This document shows positions 1 through 7,432 of a stretch of 23,813 nucleotides of DNA, one piece after another. The stretch comes from a virus. Made by a program: the position numbers and the translations under genes. How positions within the stretch are numbered: the stretch's first letter is position 1; every line of letters starts with the position of its first letter. The DNA lies in IMG/VR virus record IMGVR_UViG_3300044623_000265, positions 1 to 23,813 of that record; one strand, written 5' to 3'. The notes under the pieces are model-generated. The model saw only the letters and a program-made list of their open reading frames with translations, made no database searches and was not told the origin of the DNA.

Positions 1-400
1 CAGAATAAACGTTCTTGATGATGTATGTGTATGAACGGGAGTGAATCATCTCCATAAACTCCCAGACCTTCATACAGGCTTCCAGTTCAGGCAGTGAACA
101 GTATGGTGCAAATGCCATACCAGGCCCGCGCCCCTGAACAGAGTCCAACATAATCTGATACTTCAGATTGGAAGTAAAGATGTGTTTCTGTTCTGGTCGA
201 AGAGATTGATAGTCACCACGATCCTTCTGTAGAGAGACCTCTTCAGGTCTCCAGAAGTATCCAAGTTGTTGTTGAGTCAGTTTTTCAAAGACAGGATATT
301 TGGAACCATCATATCGTTGTACTCCCAAAGGTTGCCCAAAAAACATTGGTTGTTTCTTAGTATCAACATCTTTTGTGTTGAAAACAGTCATACCTTCCAT
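1..400 (-). CDS. nrdB: Ribonucleotide reductase class I beta subunit, 5' part (cut by window edge)
   Basis: NrdB carries the diiron-tyrosyl radical that NrdA needs to reduce ribonucleotides to deoxyribonucleotides. Only the first 133 codons lie in the window; the gene runs off the left end. The visible part matches E. coli and T4 NrdB closely: QPMFFGQPLGVQRYD near the N-terminus, FFWRPEE-type signature (YFWRPEEVSLQKDRGDY), HIFTSNLKYQIMLDSVQGRGP and EMIHSRSYTYIIKNVYS. The Asp of MLDS and the Glu and His of EMIHS match the iron ligands Asp84, Glu115 and His118 of the E. coli enzyme. Start: ATG at 400, with AGAGGG seven bases upstream. A second ATG at 391 (MTVFNT) aligns better with the N-terminus of T4 NrdB but has AAGG only one base upstream, so either is possible. 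It lies 12 bases after nrdA in the same operon. Identification is very secure. Confidence 0.96.
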   Translation of the reverse strand, partial: MEGMTVFNTKDVDTKKQPMFFGQPLGVQRYDGSKYPVFEKLTQQQLGYFWRPEEVSLQKDRGDYQSLRPEQKHIFTSNLKYQIMLDSVQGRGPGMAFAPYCSLPELEACMKVWEFMEMIHSRSYTYIIKNVYS

Positions 401-412
401 TTAATTTCCCTC

Positions 413-2707
413 TTAGATTTTGCAGGACTCACAATCTTCTTCTTGAACAGAAGTAATCTCATCCAACAGTTTACTTAAACTTTCTTTGGTGTCAACCTCA
501 TCCGTCTTCATATCATTGGTGTTTTGATAGTAGGAAGTTTTCCAACCGTACTTGTATGTAGTCAGAAAGTCAGTTGCCATTACCGACACAGGAACTTCAT
601 TATCGGCATAATGTTCTGGATTATATGACCAGTTTCCAGAAATCGCCTGATCAAAGAACTTTTGCATAACAGCAACAACGTTAATATAACCAGTATTGCT
701 AGGCATATCCCAGAGGAGCGTATAATGATTCTTAAGAGTCTGATACTGGGGAACAATCTGTTTGAGTGGGCCCTTCTTCGACTTCTTAATGGACAGATAA
801 TCTCTGGGTGGTTCGATTCCATTGGTAGCGTTTGACACAACGGAACTGCTCTCCGAAGGCATTTGTGCGGACAGTGTTGAGTTCCTAAGACCGTGTTCCA
901 GGATGGATGCTCTAAGTGACTCCCAATCATAATTAAGGTGGTGAGGTACGATTTCGTCTACTTCTTTCTTGTAGGTGTCGATGGGAAGAATTCCATCAAC
1001 ATATTTGGTACGGTCAAAGTAACCACATTTACCTTTCTCTTTGGCAAGTTGATTAGATGACTTCAACAGATAATATTGGAACGCTTCAGTTAACCCGTGT
1101 ACAATGTGTGACGATGCACCATCAGAATATTTCACTTGATGTTTGGCAAGGAAATGAGCCAAACCAATGTATCCAATACCCAGAGACCGTCTGTTTTCCG
1201 TTGAAATACGTGCGGCCTCTACTGGATACCCTTGATAGTCAATAAGTTCGTCCAGGGCGCGTACAGACAGGTCACAGAGTTCTTCCAGATCGTCCAGGTG
1301 TTTGATTCTTCCTACGTTAACAGCAGAAAGAATACACAATGCAATCTCACCGTTAGGATCATCGATGTGTTGAAGTGAATTTGTAGGTAGAGTGATCTCT
1401 TGACAAAGATTACTCATATTCACTTTGTCCTTGAAGGATGAGTGAGAATTGCAATGGTCGATGTTCATAATGTAGAGACGACCTGTCTCAGCCCTTTCTT
1501 TAAGGAGGTTGAGAATGAGTTCTTGTGCTTTAATAGTTTTTTTCGGAATGGACGAATCTTTCTCATATTGTAAGTAGAGATCATCAAAACCAGGGAGTCC
1601 GAAAGCATCATATAATCCAGGTACATCGTGTGGGGAGAAAAGTGTGATCTCACCGTCTTGAATGAACCTTTCATAGAAAAGTTTACTGATTTGAATTGAG
1701 TAATCAAGTTTACGAACACGATTATCCTCCGTACCTTTATTGTTTTTAAGAACAATAATATCTTCTATCTCTTGGTGCCAGATTGGGAAGTGGACAGTCG
1801 CTGATCCACCACGGATGCCATTTTGAGTGCAGCATCGGACAGTCGCTTCAAACTTCTTGAGGAATGGGACAACACCCGTGTGTTGAACTTCTCCACCTCT
1901 GATTTTAGCGTTGATGCCCCTGATGCGGCCTGCGTTGATACCGATACCCGCCCTTTGTGCAACGTATCGGCCAATAGCCATATCAGAACTAAAGATACTA
2001 TCGAGGGTGTCATCAACATCAACAAGGACACAACTAGCAAATTGTCGAAGCGGAGTTCGCACTCCCGCCATAACTGGTGTCGGGATGTTGATTTTGTGTT
2101 TGGAGATTGCATTGTAATAACGGCGAACGTAATCTAAACGTTTTTCTCTTGGATATCTAGCAAAGATAGTCAGAGCAATCATCATATATGCAAACTGAGG
2201 AGTTTCATAAACTCTTCCAGAACTACGATCCTGTACCAGGTACTTATCTACTACTTGGCGCAGGCCTGCATAAGTAAAGAGATAATCACGTTCGTGATCA
2301 ATAAATCTTTCCGCAGTTGCAATTTCATCCTCCGTATAGTTCGAAAGAATCTCCTCATCATATACTCCATTCTTAACACACTTTTTAATATGATCATAGA
2401 ACTTCGGCGTTTCGTGCATCTTCCCAAAGAGACTCTTGCGAAGAGAGAAGAGAAGAAGTCGAGCAGCCACATATTGATAGTTTGGATTGTCCAAACTGAT
2501 GAGGTCACTTGCCGAACGAATCAGAATTTCTTGAATCTCAGCGGTCGTAATGCCATCATAGAACTGAATACCAGAAGTCATCTCAACTTGCGAAGCAGAT
2601 ACGCCAGCAAGATCCTTACAGGACTCATCTACCATCTTATGCATCTTTTCCAAGTCGAGCAGTTCAATTGAACCGTCACGTTTTTTTACTTTGATGCCGT
2701 TTGTCAT
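413..2707 (-). CDS. nrdA: Ribonucleotide reductase class I alpha subunit
   Basis: Catalytic large subunit of aerobic ribonucleotide reductase, which makes dNTPs for phage replication together with NrdB just downstream. It is 764 residues long, full length for the family, and resembles E. coli NrdA throughout. The N-terminal KKRDGSIELLDLEKMHK and SQVEMTSGIQFYDGI stretch is the ATP-cone region. Catalytic residues are visible: Cys226 in RQFASC, the SNLCQE motif giving Asn433, Cys435 and Glu437, Cys458 in ALCILSAVNVG, and the radical-transfer tyrosine pair in TSYYQNT. PSESSSVVSNATNGIEPP matches the conserved substrate-phosphate loop. The C-terminal tail CESCKI supplies the redox-shuttle cysteines with a CxxC spacing, shorter than the spacing in E. 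coli. The ATG at 2707 overlaps the primase stop by four bases (ATGA) and has GGAAG upstream. A TTG at 2719 would add four residues and is less likely. Confidence 0.97.
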   Translation of the reverse strand: MTNGIKVKKRDGSIELLDLEKMHKMVDESCKDLAGVSASQVEMTSGIQFYDGITTAEIQEILIRSASDLISLDNPNYQYVAARLLLFSLRKSLFGKMHETPKFYDHIKKCVKNGVYDEEILSNYTEDEIATAERFIDHERDYLFTYAGLRQVVDKYLVQDRSSGRVYETPQFAYMMIALTIFARYPREKRLDYVRRYYNAISKHKINIPTPVMAGVRTPLRQFASCVLVDVDDTLDSIFSSDMAIGRYVAQRAGIGINAGRIRGINAKIRGGEVQHTGVVPFLKKFEATVRCCTQNGIRGGSATVHFPIWHQEIEDIIVLKNNKGTEDNRVRKLDYSIQISKLFYERFIQDGEITLFSPHDVPGLYDAFGLPGFDDLYLQYEKDSSIPKKTIKAQELILNLLKERAETGRLYIMNIDHCNSHSSFKDKVNMSNLCQEITLPTNSLQHIDDPNGEIALCILSAVNVGRIKHLDDLEELCDLSVRALDELIDYQGYPVEAARISTENRRSLGIGYIGLAHFLAKHQVKYSDGASSHIVHGLTEAFQYYLLKSSNQLAKEKGKCGYFDRTKYVDGILPIDTYKKEVDEIVPHHLNYDWESLRASILEHGLRNSTLSAQMPSESSSVVSNATNGIEPPRDYLSIKKSKKGPLKQIVPQYQTLKNHYTLLWDMPSNTGYINVVAVMQKFFDQAISGNWSYNPEHYADNEVPVSVMATDFLTTYKYGWKTSYYQNTNDMKTDEVDTKESLSKLLDEITSVQEEDCESCKI

Positions 2708-3702
2708 ACCTTCTTCCAATAATTGAGTTTAAGTTTTGCTTCTAAACCTTGATAGGTGTTAGATTCTATCACACGTTGCACGTCTCGTCCAGCGAGAATC
2801 ATATCGTTAATATCTTTTTCTTTTATGTCAGAATCCCAAATGACGACTCTTTCTCCTCTATCAATGGTACGGGAGATACGGGATACAATTTCTGCATTTC
2901 GCGGTTCGTTATCATAGATCCACACACGATTGCCAATGCCCCAGTCATCAAGATGAACATCACTTCCACACATAGCAATCGAATTGCGAATGAAGAGTGA
3001 GTCGAAGGGCCCTTCGACAATGTAAACTGTTTCTTTTTCATTTACTCGATCCAACCCGTATAGTTTTGGTTTGTCCTCAAGCATAACCGTGATGTACCGT
3101 AGTTGGTTTCTGGGATCAAGCGATCTCCCTTGATAACCAAACAGATCTCCATCAGAGTCTCTGAGAGGAATAATAATTCTTGCGTCGTCGTTGTTGGTTT
3201 CCTTGAAGATTTTCTTGTGTTTGTTAGTCCACTCTTTAAAGTTAGGGCAGAAATACAGTTGTCTAAGATGTTCTTCGGAAATGCCACGGTCAACAAGATA
3301 ACGCTTTGCTGGATGCGTAGTATTTAGTGATGAGATCTTATCAAGTTCATCACAGATATCTTTATCCTTAAACTTAGGTGAATCAAATATAAAATTTGGT
3401 TCAGGTGTAACAGTTCCTTTTCCAGTTAAACCTTCAGTATAACGTTCCAACACATATTCATCGTACAGAGGTCTATCTCTGTCCTTCAGAAAATATGTAA
3501 ACGAGCGAGACATTCCGCAGTTGTGACACTTAAAATTGTAGTCAGTTTTTGTGCGGTAAATGTATCCTCTAGTTTTGTTTTTGTTTCTTGTTGAGTCGCC
3601 ACAATACGGGCAACGAAAGTTATAAAGACCTTCTCTGACTTTCTTAAACTTCTCTAGTCGAACCGAAATGAGACCAATATATTTTGCGTCAAGATAACTC
3701 AC
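2704..3702 (-). CDS. 61: DNA primase, T4 gp61-like
   Basis: Primase that makes RNA primers for lagging-strand synthesis in a primosome with helicase gp41, which is encoded elsewhere in this window. About 332 residues; T4 gp61 has 342. The N-terminal zinc ribbon shows CPYCGDS (Cys31, Cys34) and CHNCG (Cys59, Cys62). The TOPRIM core shows YIVEGPFDSLF with its Glu near residue 230, then WIYDNEPR near 265 and the KDINDM acidic motif near 298. These match T4 gp61 (VLEGPIDSLF, VLDNEPR, KDVNDM). The start is uncertain. GTG at 3702 (reading MSYLDAKYIGL) gives the expected N-terminus, while TTG at 3708 adds two residues. Neither has a clear ribosome-binding site. It overlaps the preceding coiled-coil gene by 14 bases and nrdA by four, so translation is probably coupled. 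Confidence 0.93.
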   Translation of the reverse strand: MSYLDAKYIGLISVRLEKFKKVREGLYNFRCPYCGDSTRNKNKTRGYIYRTKTDYNFKCHNCGMSRSFTYFLKDRDRPLYDEYVLERYTEGLTGKGTVTPEPNFIFDSPKFKDKDICDELDKISSLNTTHPAKRYLVDRGISEEHLRQLYFCPNFKEWTNKHKKIFKETNNDDARIIIPLRDSDGDLFGYQGRSLDPRNQLRYITVMLEDKPKLYGLDRVNEKETVYIVEGPFDSLFIRNSIAMCGSDVHLDDWGIGNRVWIYDNEPRNAEIVSRISRTIDRGERVVIWDSDIKEKDINDMILAGRDVQRVIESNTYQGLEAKLKLNYWKKV

Positions 3703-4087
3703 GAACAAGAGGGCTAACTTGTTCCATTGTACCAGAAGTTTGAGTGGATGACAATGACTTGAGGTTGATGATCTTGGTATTAACTAAGAATGTGATGACT
3801 GCAATAGCACCAATTGCAGACCAGACTTTTCTTTCTAAAAAGTTTATTTTAGCAAGCAACTTGTTATTGTCGTCGTCAATTTTGTCGCGTAACTTATCAA
3901 GTTTGTCAAATAATATTTCGTCGGTTTTTTCCTGTTGGGATATTCTTTCTTCATGGACGGCGAGCATACGAGATACATTCGTATTTACCTCGCTCATTTT
4001 CATAATTGTATGGTCTAGTTTTAAAACTAAACGTTCAAAGTCAGTTATTTTTTGTTCCAGAATTGCAACCTTAATTTCCTCAGACAT
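3689..4087 (-). CDS. Small coiled-coil protein with C-terminal membrane anchor (XhlA-like layout)
   Basis: A 132-residue protein of unknown function. Residues 1 to 90 are charged and heptad-rich (IKVAILEQKITDFERLVLKL, LFDKLDKLRDKIDDDNNKLL), predicting a long coiled coil. A single hydrophobic segment follows at about 92 to 110 (VWSAIGAIAVITFLVNT), then a short polar tail. This order, including the LERKVW junction, resembles the XhlA-like hemolysin/holin-associated family and similar small proteins I recall from marine T4-like phages. A role at the membrane or in lysis is inference only. It sits between small structural-type genes and the primase. Its ATG overlaps the previous stop by eight bases (ATGTCTGA), and its end overlaps the primase start. 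No strong ribosome-binding site is visible, so translational coupling is likely. Confidence 0.8.
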   Translation of the reverse strand: MSEEIKVAILEQKITDFERLVLKLDHTIMKMSEVNTNVSRMLAVHEERISQQEKTDEILFDKLDKLRDKIDDDNNKLLAKINFLERKVWSAIGAIAVITFLVNTKIINLKSLSSTQTSGTMEQVSPLVRELS

Positions 4088-4328
4088 TTTTGATAGACCT
4101 TAAGACATTTTTGCCTTTCATCAGGTCACGGTACATTTTAACATATCCCTTTGGATAGTTTTGATATCTTTTCTTTCTTCTATCTACGGTTCCAAGTACA
4201 GGATCATAACCAGCAACAGGGCCTTGTGGAGCTGCAGCACCAGTGTATCCACCGGCACCAACAGACATTGTTGGTTCCTCTTGCAAATATCGAACAATAT
4301 TAATAATTTTCTCTAGGCGATAGTCCAT
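4080..4328 (-). CDS. Conserved hypothetical protein, 82 residues
   Basis: I do not know its function. The N-terminus (MDYRLEKIINIVRYLQEEPT) looks like an amphipathic helix. A flexible Gly/Ala/Pro stretch follows (VGAGGYTGAAAPQGPVAGYD), then a basic C-terminal half with a KKRYQNYPKGYVKMYRDL stretch. I recall proteins of this layout in cyanomyoviruses beside the 123-residue gene upstream. The start codon shares one base with the previous stop (TGATG), and its own stop overlaps the next ATG by eight bases, so it belongs to a coupled cluster. A small virion or assembly component is possible, because the cluster begins with a virion-like protein behind a late promoter, but nothing in the sequence proves it. 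Confidence 0.75.
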   Translation of the reverse strand: MDYRLEKIINIVRYLQEEPTMSVGAGGYTGAAAPQGPVAGYDPVLGTVDRRKKRYQNYPKGYVKMYRDLMKGKNVLRSIKNV

Positions 4329-4699
4329 CAGACCTTGTTAAGTAACTCTAAACAATGAAGATCTACAGGTATATCATTAATAATTGATTTAGGGTATTCT
4401 GGTATTCTTTGTAAAAACATCAGAAATGTTTTAAGAACCGACCAGAGATCTCTATCAATTTTATAAAACAACAACGGTGTTGCTGCATCATCAAATACAT
4501 TGTATAAACAGATGAAATGATTTAAAAGAAGGTGAGTTTTAAGTTCACCAGTCTTCTTGTATCGTTTCAAAAGACGTTTGATATACTTGAACTTTTTTAA
4601 GTCCTCGTAAAAATCTTCCTGAGTTACAGCTTGAGGATTCTCATAATGTTTAATAGCAAACATTAGATAGTTATCTTCATTCAATTCATCAAATCTCAT
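4328..4699 (-). CDS. Conserved hypothetical protein, 123 residues, helical
   Basis: A compact, helix-rich protein of the kind conserved in T4-like cyanophages; function unknown to me. Visible features are MRFDELNEDNYLMFAIKHYE at the N-terminus, a basic patch FKYIKRLLKRYKKTGELK, a hydrophobic core HLLLNHFICLYNVFDD, and a Leu-rich C-terminal part with VLKTFLMFLQRIPEYPKS. There is no signal peptide and no recognisable catalytic motif. The ATG at 4699 lies nine bases after the stop of the virion-like gene, without a clear ribosome-binding site, and the stop shares a base with the next ATG. It is probably transcribed from the late promoter at 5318 to 5325. The layout suggests an assembly accessory protein; this is inference. 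Confidence 0.8.
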   Translation of the reverse strand: MRFDELNEDNYLMFAIKHYENPQAVTQEDFYEDLKKFKYIKRLLKRYKKTGELKTHLLLNHFICLYNVFDDAATPLLFYKIDRDLWSVLKTFLMFLQRIPEYPKSIINDIPVDLHCLELLNKV

Positions 4700-4708
4700 A
4701 CCATACTA

Positions 4709-5284
4709 TCAGGAACGTCCAGCGTCAGTTGGATAAGGAATCGAAGGAGTTTGATTGATGGCGCTAAGACCTGTAGAAATACCAGACATTGCCACCAGAA
4801 CCTCATTCTTTACTCTCAGGTTTCCGTGATTATCAATGTAGGTGGTAACACCAACCCAACCTTGATGAGTAGCGGAATAAGTTGTTGATGAAGTTGTGGA
4901 AATACCATAAACAACGGCATCAGCATCAGTTCTTCTATGAGAGAAAGCTGAATCAAGAACCGAATAACTAGGCAGTCTGCTGATGGAGATGTGTGTGGTA
5001 AAACCAATTGCACTCATACCAGCACTTGATCCAATGGTAATCGATCCACTGTTAGCAATTGAAACGATAACAGCATCACCATAGTAGGTGTGACCAGCAC
5101 CCGTAACACCTCTACTTGGAGCACCGAAACGAATTACGTCACCAGTTCTAGCACAACCAGCAAGACCAAATGAGGTTCCAGTGCCTGTTACAACGATAGA
5201 TCCATTATCAGCAAAGGTGCTTCCGACAGTAACTCTTGCTGTACTCAGAGATGGTACTGAATCGGTATCCGCCCAAAGAGCCAT
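4709..5284 (-). CDS. Probable virion structural protein, 191 residues
   Basis: A Ser/Thr/Gly-rich, beta-strand-rich protein with few charges: GSIVVTGTGTSFGLAGCARTG, then GDVIRFGAPSRGVTG, TYYGDAVIVSIANSGSITIG and LPSYSVLDSAFSHRRTDADA. This composition, and the MALWADTDS start, are typical of small structural proteins in T4-like cyanophages as I recall them, but I cannot name a T4 counterpart. The ATG at 5284 follows an AAGGAA ribosome-binding site five bases upstream. A perfect T4-late box (TATAAATA) lies about 35 bases upstream of the start, which supports late expression and therefore a virion role. It is the first gene of a short late unit that reads on through the small conserved genes towards primase and NrdA. 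Confidence 0.82.
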   Translation of the reverse strand: MALWADTDSVPSLSTARVTVGSTFADNGSIVVTGTGTSFGLAGCARTGDVIRFGAPSRGVTGAGHTYYGDAVIVSIANSGSITIGSSAGMSAIGFTTHISISRLPSYSVLDSAFSHRRTDADAVVYGISTTSSTTYSATHQGWVGVTTYIDNHGNLRVKNEVLVAMSGISTGLSAINQTPSIPYPTDAGRS

Positions 5285-5317
5285 GTTTCCTTACCTATAG
5301 AATTCCTTGTATAATGA

Positions 5318-5325
5318 TATTTATA
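5318..5325 (-). promoter_or_regulatory. T4-type late promoter (perfect consensus)
   Basis: The minus strand reads TATAAATA, identical to the T4 late promoter recognised by the gp55/gp33 system. It lies 34 bases upstream of the ATG at 5284, which leaves room for a leader of about 25 bases. It directly continues the T-tract of the terminator at 5329 to 5356, so transcription stops and restarts at nearly the same place. Confidence 0.8.
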
Positions 5326-5328
5326 AAA

Positions 5329-5356
5329 AAGGGAGACCCTACTTTTTGGCTCCCTT
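5329..5356 (-). terminator. Rho-independent terminator ending the late block
   Basis: On the minus strand AAGGGAG pairs with CTCCCTT around a 14-base loop and is followed at once by TTTTTTATAA. The upstream arm and loop lie inside the last codons of the 54-residue membrane protein gene, whose stop TAG falls in the loop. It closes the unit that starts with the late genes on its right. Confidence 0.75.
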
Positions 5357-5503
5357 GTAGACCACTATTCTTAAAAAGTTAATTACAAAACATAAAATAC
5401 TATTTTCTTTTAAATTTTTGTTCCTACCAATCCATTCAGAAAGAGTAAGAAGAAATCCAAGAAGAACAGTCAATCCCCAGTTGGTGACTAAACAGGTAAT
5501 CAT
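5339..5503 (-). CDS. Tiny membrane protein, 54 residues
   Basis: A short gene that is easily missed. Its product starts MITCLVTNWGLTVLLGFLL and has one clear hydrophobic segment at about residues 8 to 22, then a charged turn (SEWIGRNKNLKENS), then a second moderately hydrophobic stretch (ILCFVINFLRIVVY) and a basic end (KGAKK). Two helices with a polar turn and a basic tail resemble a small holin or other membrane peptide, but this is inference and I cannot name a family. The ATG overlaps the stop of the previous 59-residue gene by four bases (ATGA), so translation is probably coupled. Its last codons form part of a terminator hairpin. It follows late genes and is probably expressed late. Confidence 0.72.
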   Translation of the reverse strand: MITCLVTNWGLTVLLGFLLTLSEWIGRNKNLKENSILCFVINFLRIVVYKGAKK

Positions 5504-5679
5504 CCCTCAGTTTGTGGAGTAAAGAGTTTATCCTTAACCAGTTCATAGACAACATTATCAATACTGTTATCTGTACTGTCAACATACTTTTTGAGAAGAT
5601 CCAGTACAAGATTTTTAACTGCAGGATGAGTTGCAATCGAAATCAGAATTGGTTTTACAACCGATACTACTGCTCCCAT
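5500..5679 (-). CDS. Small conserved protein, 59 residues
   Basis: The product begins MGAVVSVVKPILISIATHP and continues AVKNLVLDLLKKYVDSTDNS and IDNVVYELVKDKLFTPQTEG. It is an amphipathic, mostly helical peptide, with an N-terminal half hydrophobic enough for membrane association. Function unknown. The start is well supported: GGAGG stands five bases before the ATG, one of the best ribosome-binding sites in the window. A late-type box (CTAAATAA) lies about 30 bases upstream. It overlaps the following membrane-protein gene by four bases. The two small proteins look like a translationally coupled pair that may act together at the membrane; this is inference from the layout only. Confidence 0.78.
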   Translation of the reverse strand: MGAVVSVVKPILISIATHPAVKNLVLDLLKKYVDSTDNSIDNVVYELVKDKLFTPQTEG

Positions 5680-5707
5680 AGTTACCTCCGTAAGAGAGTA
5701 TCCTGGG

Positions 5708-5715
5708 TTATTTAG
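5708..5715 (-). promoter_or_regulatory. Late-type promoter box CTAAATAA
   Basis: The minus-strand CTAAATAA shares the TAAATA core with the T4 late consensus. It lies in the short gap between the basic protein gene (stop at 5721) and the well-initiated 59-residue gene (ATG at 5679). The placement supports it more than the sequence does, since TAAATA can arise by chance in AT-rich DNA. Confidence 0.5.
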
Positions 5716-5720
5716 AAGAA

Positions 5721-7397
5721 CTATTGTGGATTTTGTCTTCTTCCGATCTTACCGCCTGGTTGATCTGGGAATCCGAGACCAGGTAAACCACGTCTTCTCT
5801 TTCCATCTGGTCTACTACCAGGTTTTCCAGTTCCTCTTAAGGTTGGTGGAATAGTGGGAGTAAGTTGTGGAGATGGTTGTCTTTGTAATCTAGGAGCGGC
5901 ACCTTGTCTTGTACCAACTGCGGTTCTACCTGCCTTTCTTTGTTTTTCGGCTTCGAACTCAGCTTGAGTAAGTTGTTTGACTTTACCCGTGACTGGATCC
6001 ATCGTACTGATGGTGGTTCCTTTCTTAATGGGTTTCAGAGCCTCAAGTTCCTTCTTAGAGATTTCCATTTCTCTACTTACTCTACCCAGTTCTTGACCAA
6101 GAGCAAGCCCTTGAGTTACCACTCCAGCGATGTCTTTTTTATAAACTGAACGAGCAAGACCAGTTCCCAATCCAAGTAATTTTGGAATTCTATTTGGGCG
6201 ACCACCAGGTACATTCATATCAACTTTGACTTTAGTAACCTTATCGGGAGCAACTAAAGCACCAGGTTTTGTGGATGGAGCTAATGCACCACCTTTTGAC
6301 TTGGTTGCCTTTGGAGGCAGAGCACCTTTTACTTCTTTTGCTGGAGGTAACGCTTTGGTACTTGGTCCAGCTTTCGGTTCTGGTTTTGGAAGACCATATT
6401 GTTTTTGTGGTTTCTTTGGAAACTGTTTCCAAGGATCTCTTGCAGCACCAGATACAGGTCTAGTTCCTTTTATAGCTTTTGCAAGATCTTTAAATCCTGC
6501 TTCTTTTCTTTGTTGTTTTGCAATATCAATTGCAGCATCTTGTGCAGCAGATGCTCTTCTTTCTGCACCTCTACCAAATGATTTACCCATACCTGGGAAA
6601 GATAACTGACCCTTTGGTGTTTTTGGTGGAGTTTCACCTTGTATCTGTTTTAAGACTTTTGGCCCTTCTTGTTTAGCAAACTTATCAACGGCCTTACCCA
6701 TTCTCTTTTCAAGAGCTTTTCTTCCCTTCGATTGTTTTTGCATCTGGGAGAGAAGTTCACTACCAGCCTTTCTAACTTCTTTTCCTCTAGATTGTCTTGC
6801 AATTTGTTCCTTCTTTTCAACAGCTCTTCTTGCAGAAGCCTTTAAGGCTCTTTTTCTACCTGCAGTCAGTTCTGCACCAGAACCAGGTTCAACTCGGAGT
6901 GGGTTTTGACCTACACCACCAGAAGATTGAGCATACTTTCTAAGAATAGAAGCTTCTCTCTTACCAATTGGAGTGGCGCCTTTAAACTTACCACCAGTCA
7001 GAGTTTGACCTTTAAGAGATTTCGTTTGACCAGCTCCAGGTTTTCCACCTGCACCACTTTTTTCTTCAGCAGCTTTACCAGCGATGTCAATATCAAACTG
7101 TTGAACTTGTTTGCCAGAAACTGGTTCGTTAGTTTGATACTTATCGATTCTACTGGTTTTTAAAAGTCTCTTCAGTTTTTCCCGAGGATCTTCTTGACTT
7201 GAAGGTTGTTGTTTTTTGATTGTTCTTTTACCAGTTCCAGGCAAACTAGGTTGTACAACTTCAGCTTCTGCAATAATGCCACCAAAAGCCTCTGCAACCA
7301 AAGAGAGATCTAACTCCTCTCTATTGAGCATCTGTTTGTGTTTTTTACTTACAACGTCTTTGGTTGTTTTTGGATCTTCATCATCTTTAGGGGGCAT
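5721..7397 (-). CDS. Large basic, low-complexity protein, probably head-internal
   Basis: A 558-residue protein that is very rich in Lys, Arg, Gly, Pro, Gln and Ala and looks mostly disordered; I recognise no enzyme domain. Near the N-terminus FGGIIAEAE contains an Ile-Ala-Glu triplet (about residues 41 to 43), which fits the T4 prohead protease cleavage rule (Ile or Leu, any residue, Glu). Residues around 348 to 385 hold a repeated motif (KALPP, GALPP, GALAP, GALVAP). One more hydrophobic stretch lies near 405 to 440 (KLLGLGTGLARSVYKKD). Basic disordered proteins in a late block are often DNA-bound head-internal or prohead core proteins, so that is my best guess. Start: ATG at 7397. GTG codons at 7400 and 7403 are in frame but less likely. 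No clear ribosome-binding site is visible. The antisense frames also look open only because the gene is repetitive. Confidence 0.85.
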   Translation of the reverse strand: MPPKDDEDPKTTKDVVSKKHKQMLNREELDLSLVAEAFGGIIAEAEVVQPSLPGTGKRTIKKQQPSSQEDPREKLKRLLKTSRIDKYQTNEPVSGKQVQQFDIDIAGKAAEEKSGAGGKPGAGQTKSLKGQTLTGGKFKGATPIGKREASILRKYAQSSGGVGQNPLRVEPGSGAELTAGRKRALKASARRAVEKKEQIARQSRGKEVRKAGSELLSQMQKQSKGRKALEKRMGKAVDKFAKQEGPKVLKQIQGETPPKTPKGQLSFPGMGKSFGRGAERRASAAQDAAIDIAKQQRKEAGFKDLAKAIKGTRPVSGAARDPWKQFPKKPQKQYGLPKPEPKAGPSTKALPPAKEVKGALPPKATKSKGGALAPSTKPGALVAPDKVTKVKVDMNVPGGRPNRIPKLLGLGTGLARSVYKKDIAGVVTQGLALGQELGRVSREMEISKKELEALKPIKKGTTISTMDPVTGKVKQLTQAEFEAEKQRKAGRTAVGTRQGAAPRLQRQPSPQLTPTIPPTLRGTGKPGSRPDGKRRRGLPGLGFPDQPGGKIGRRQNPQ

Positions 7398-7432
7398 CAC
7401 CACACAGTAGGGCGACTTAGGCGATACCCCAC

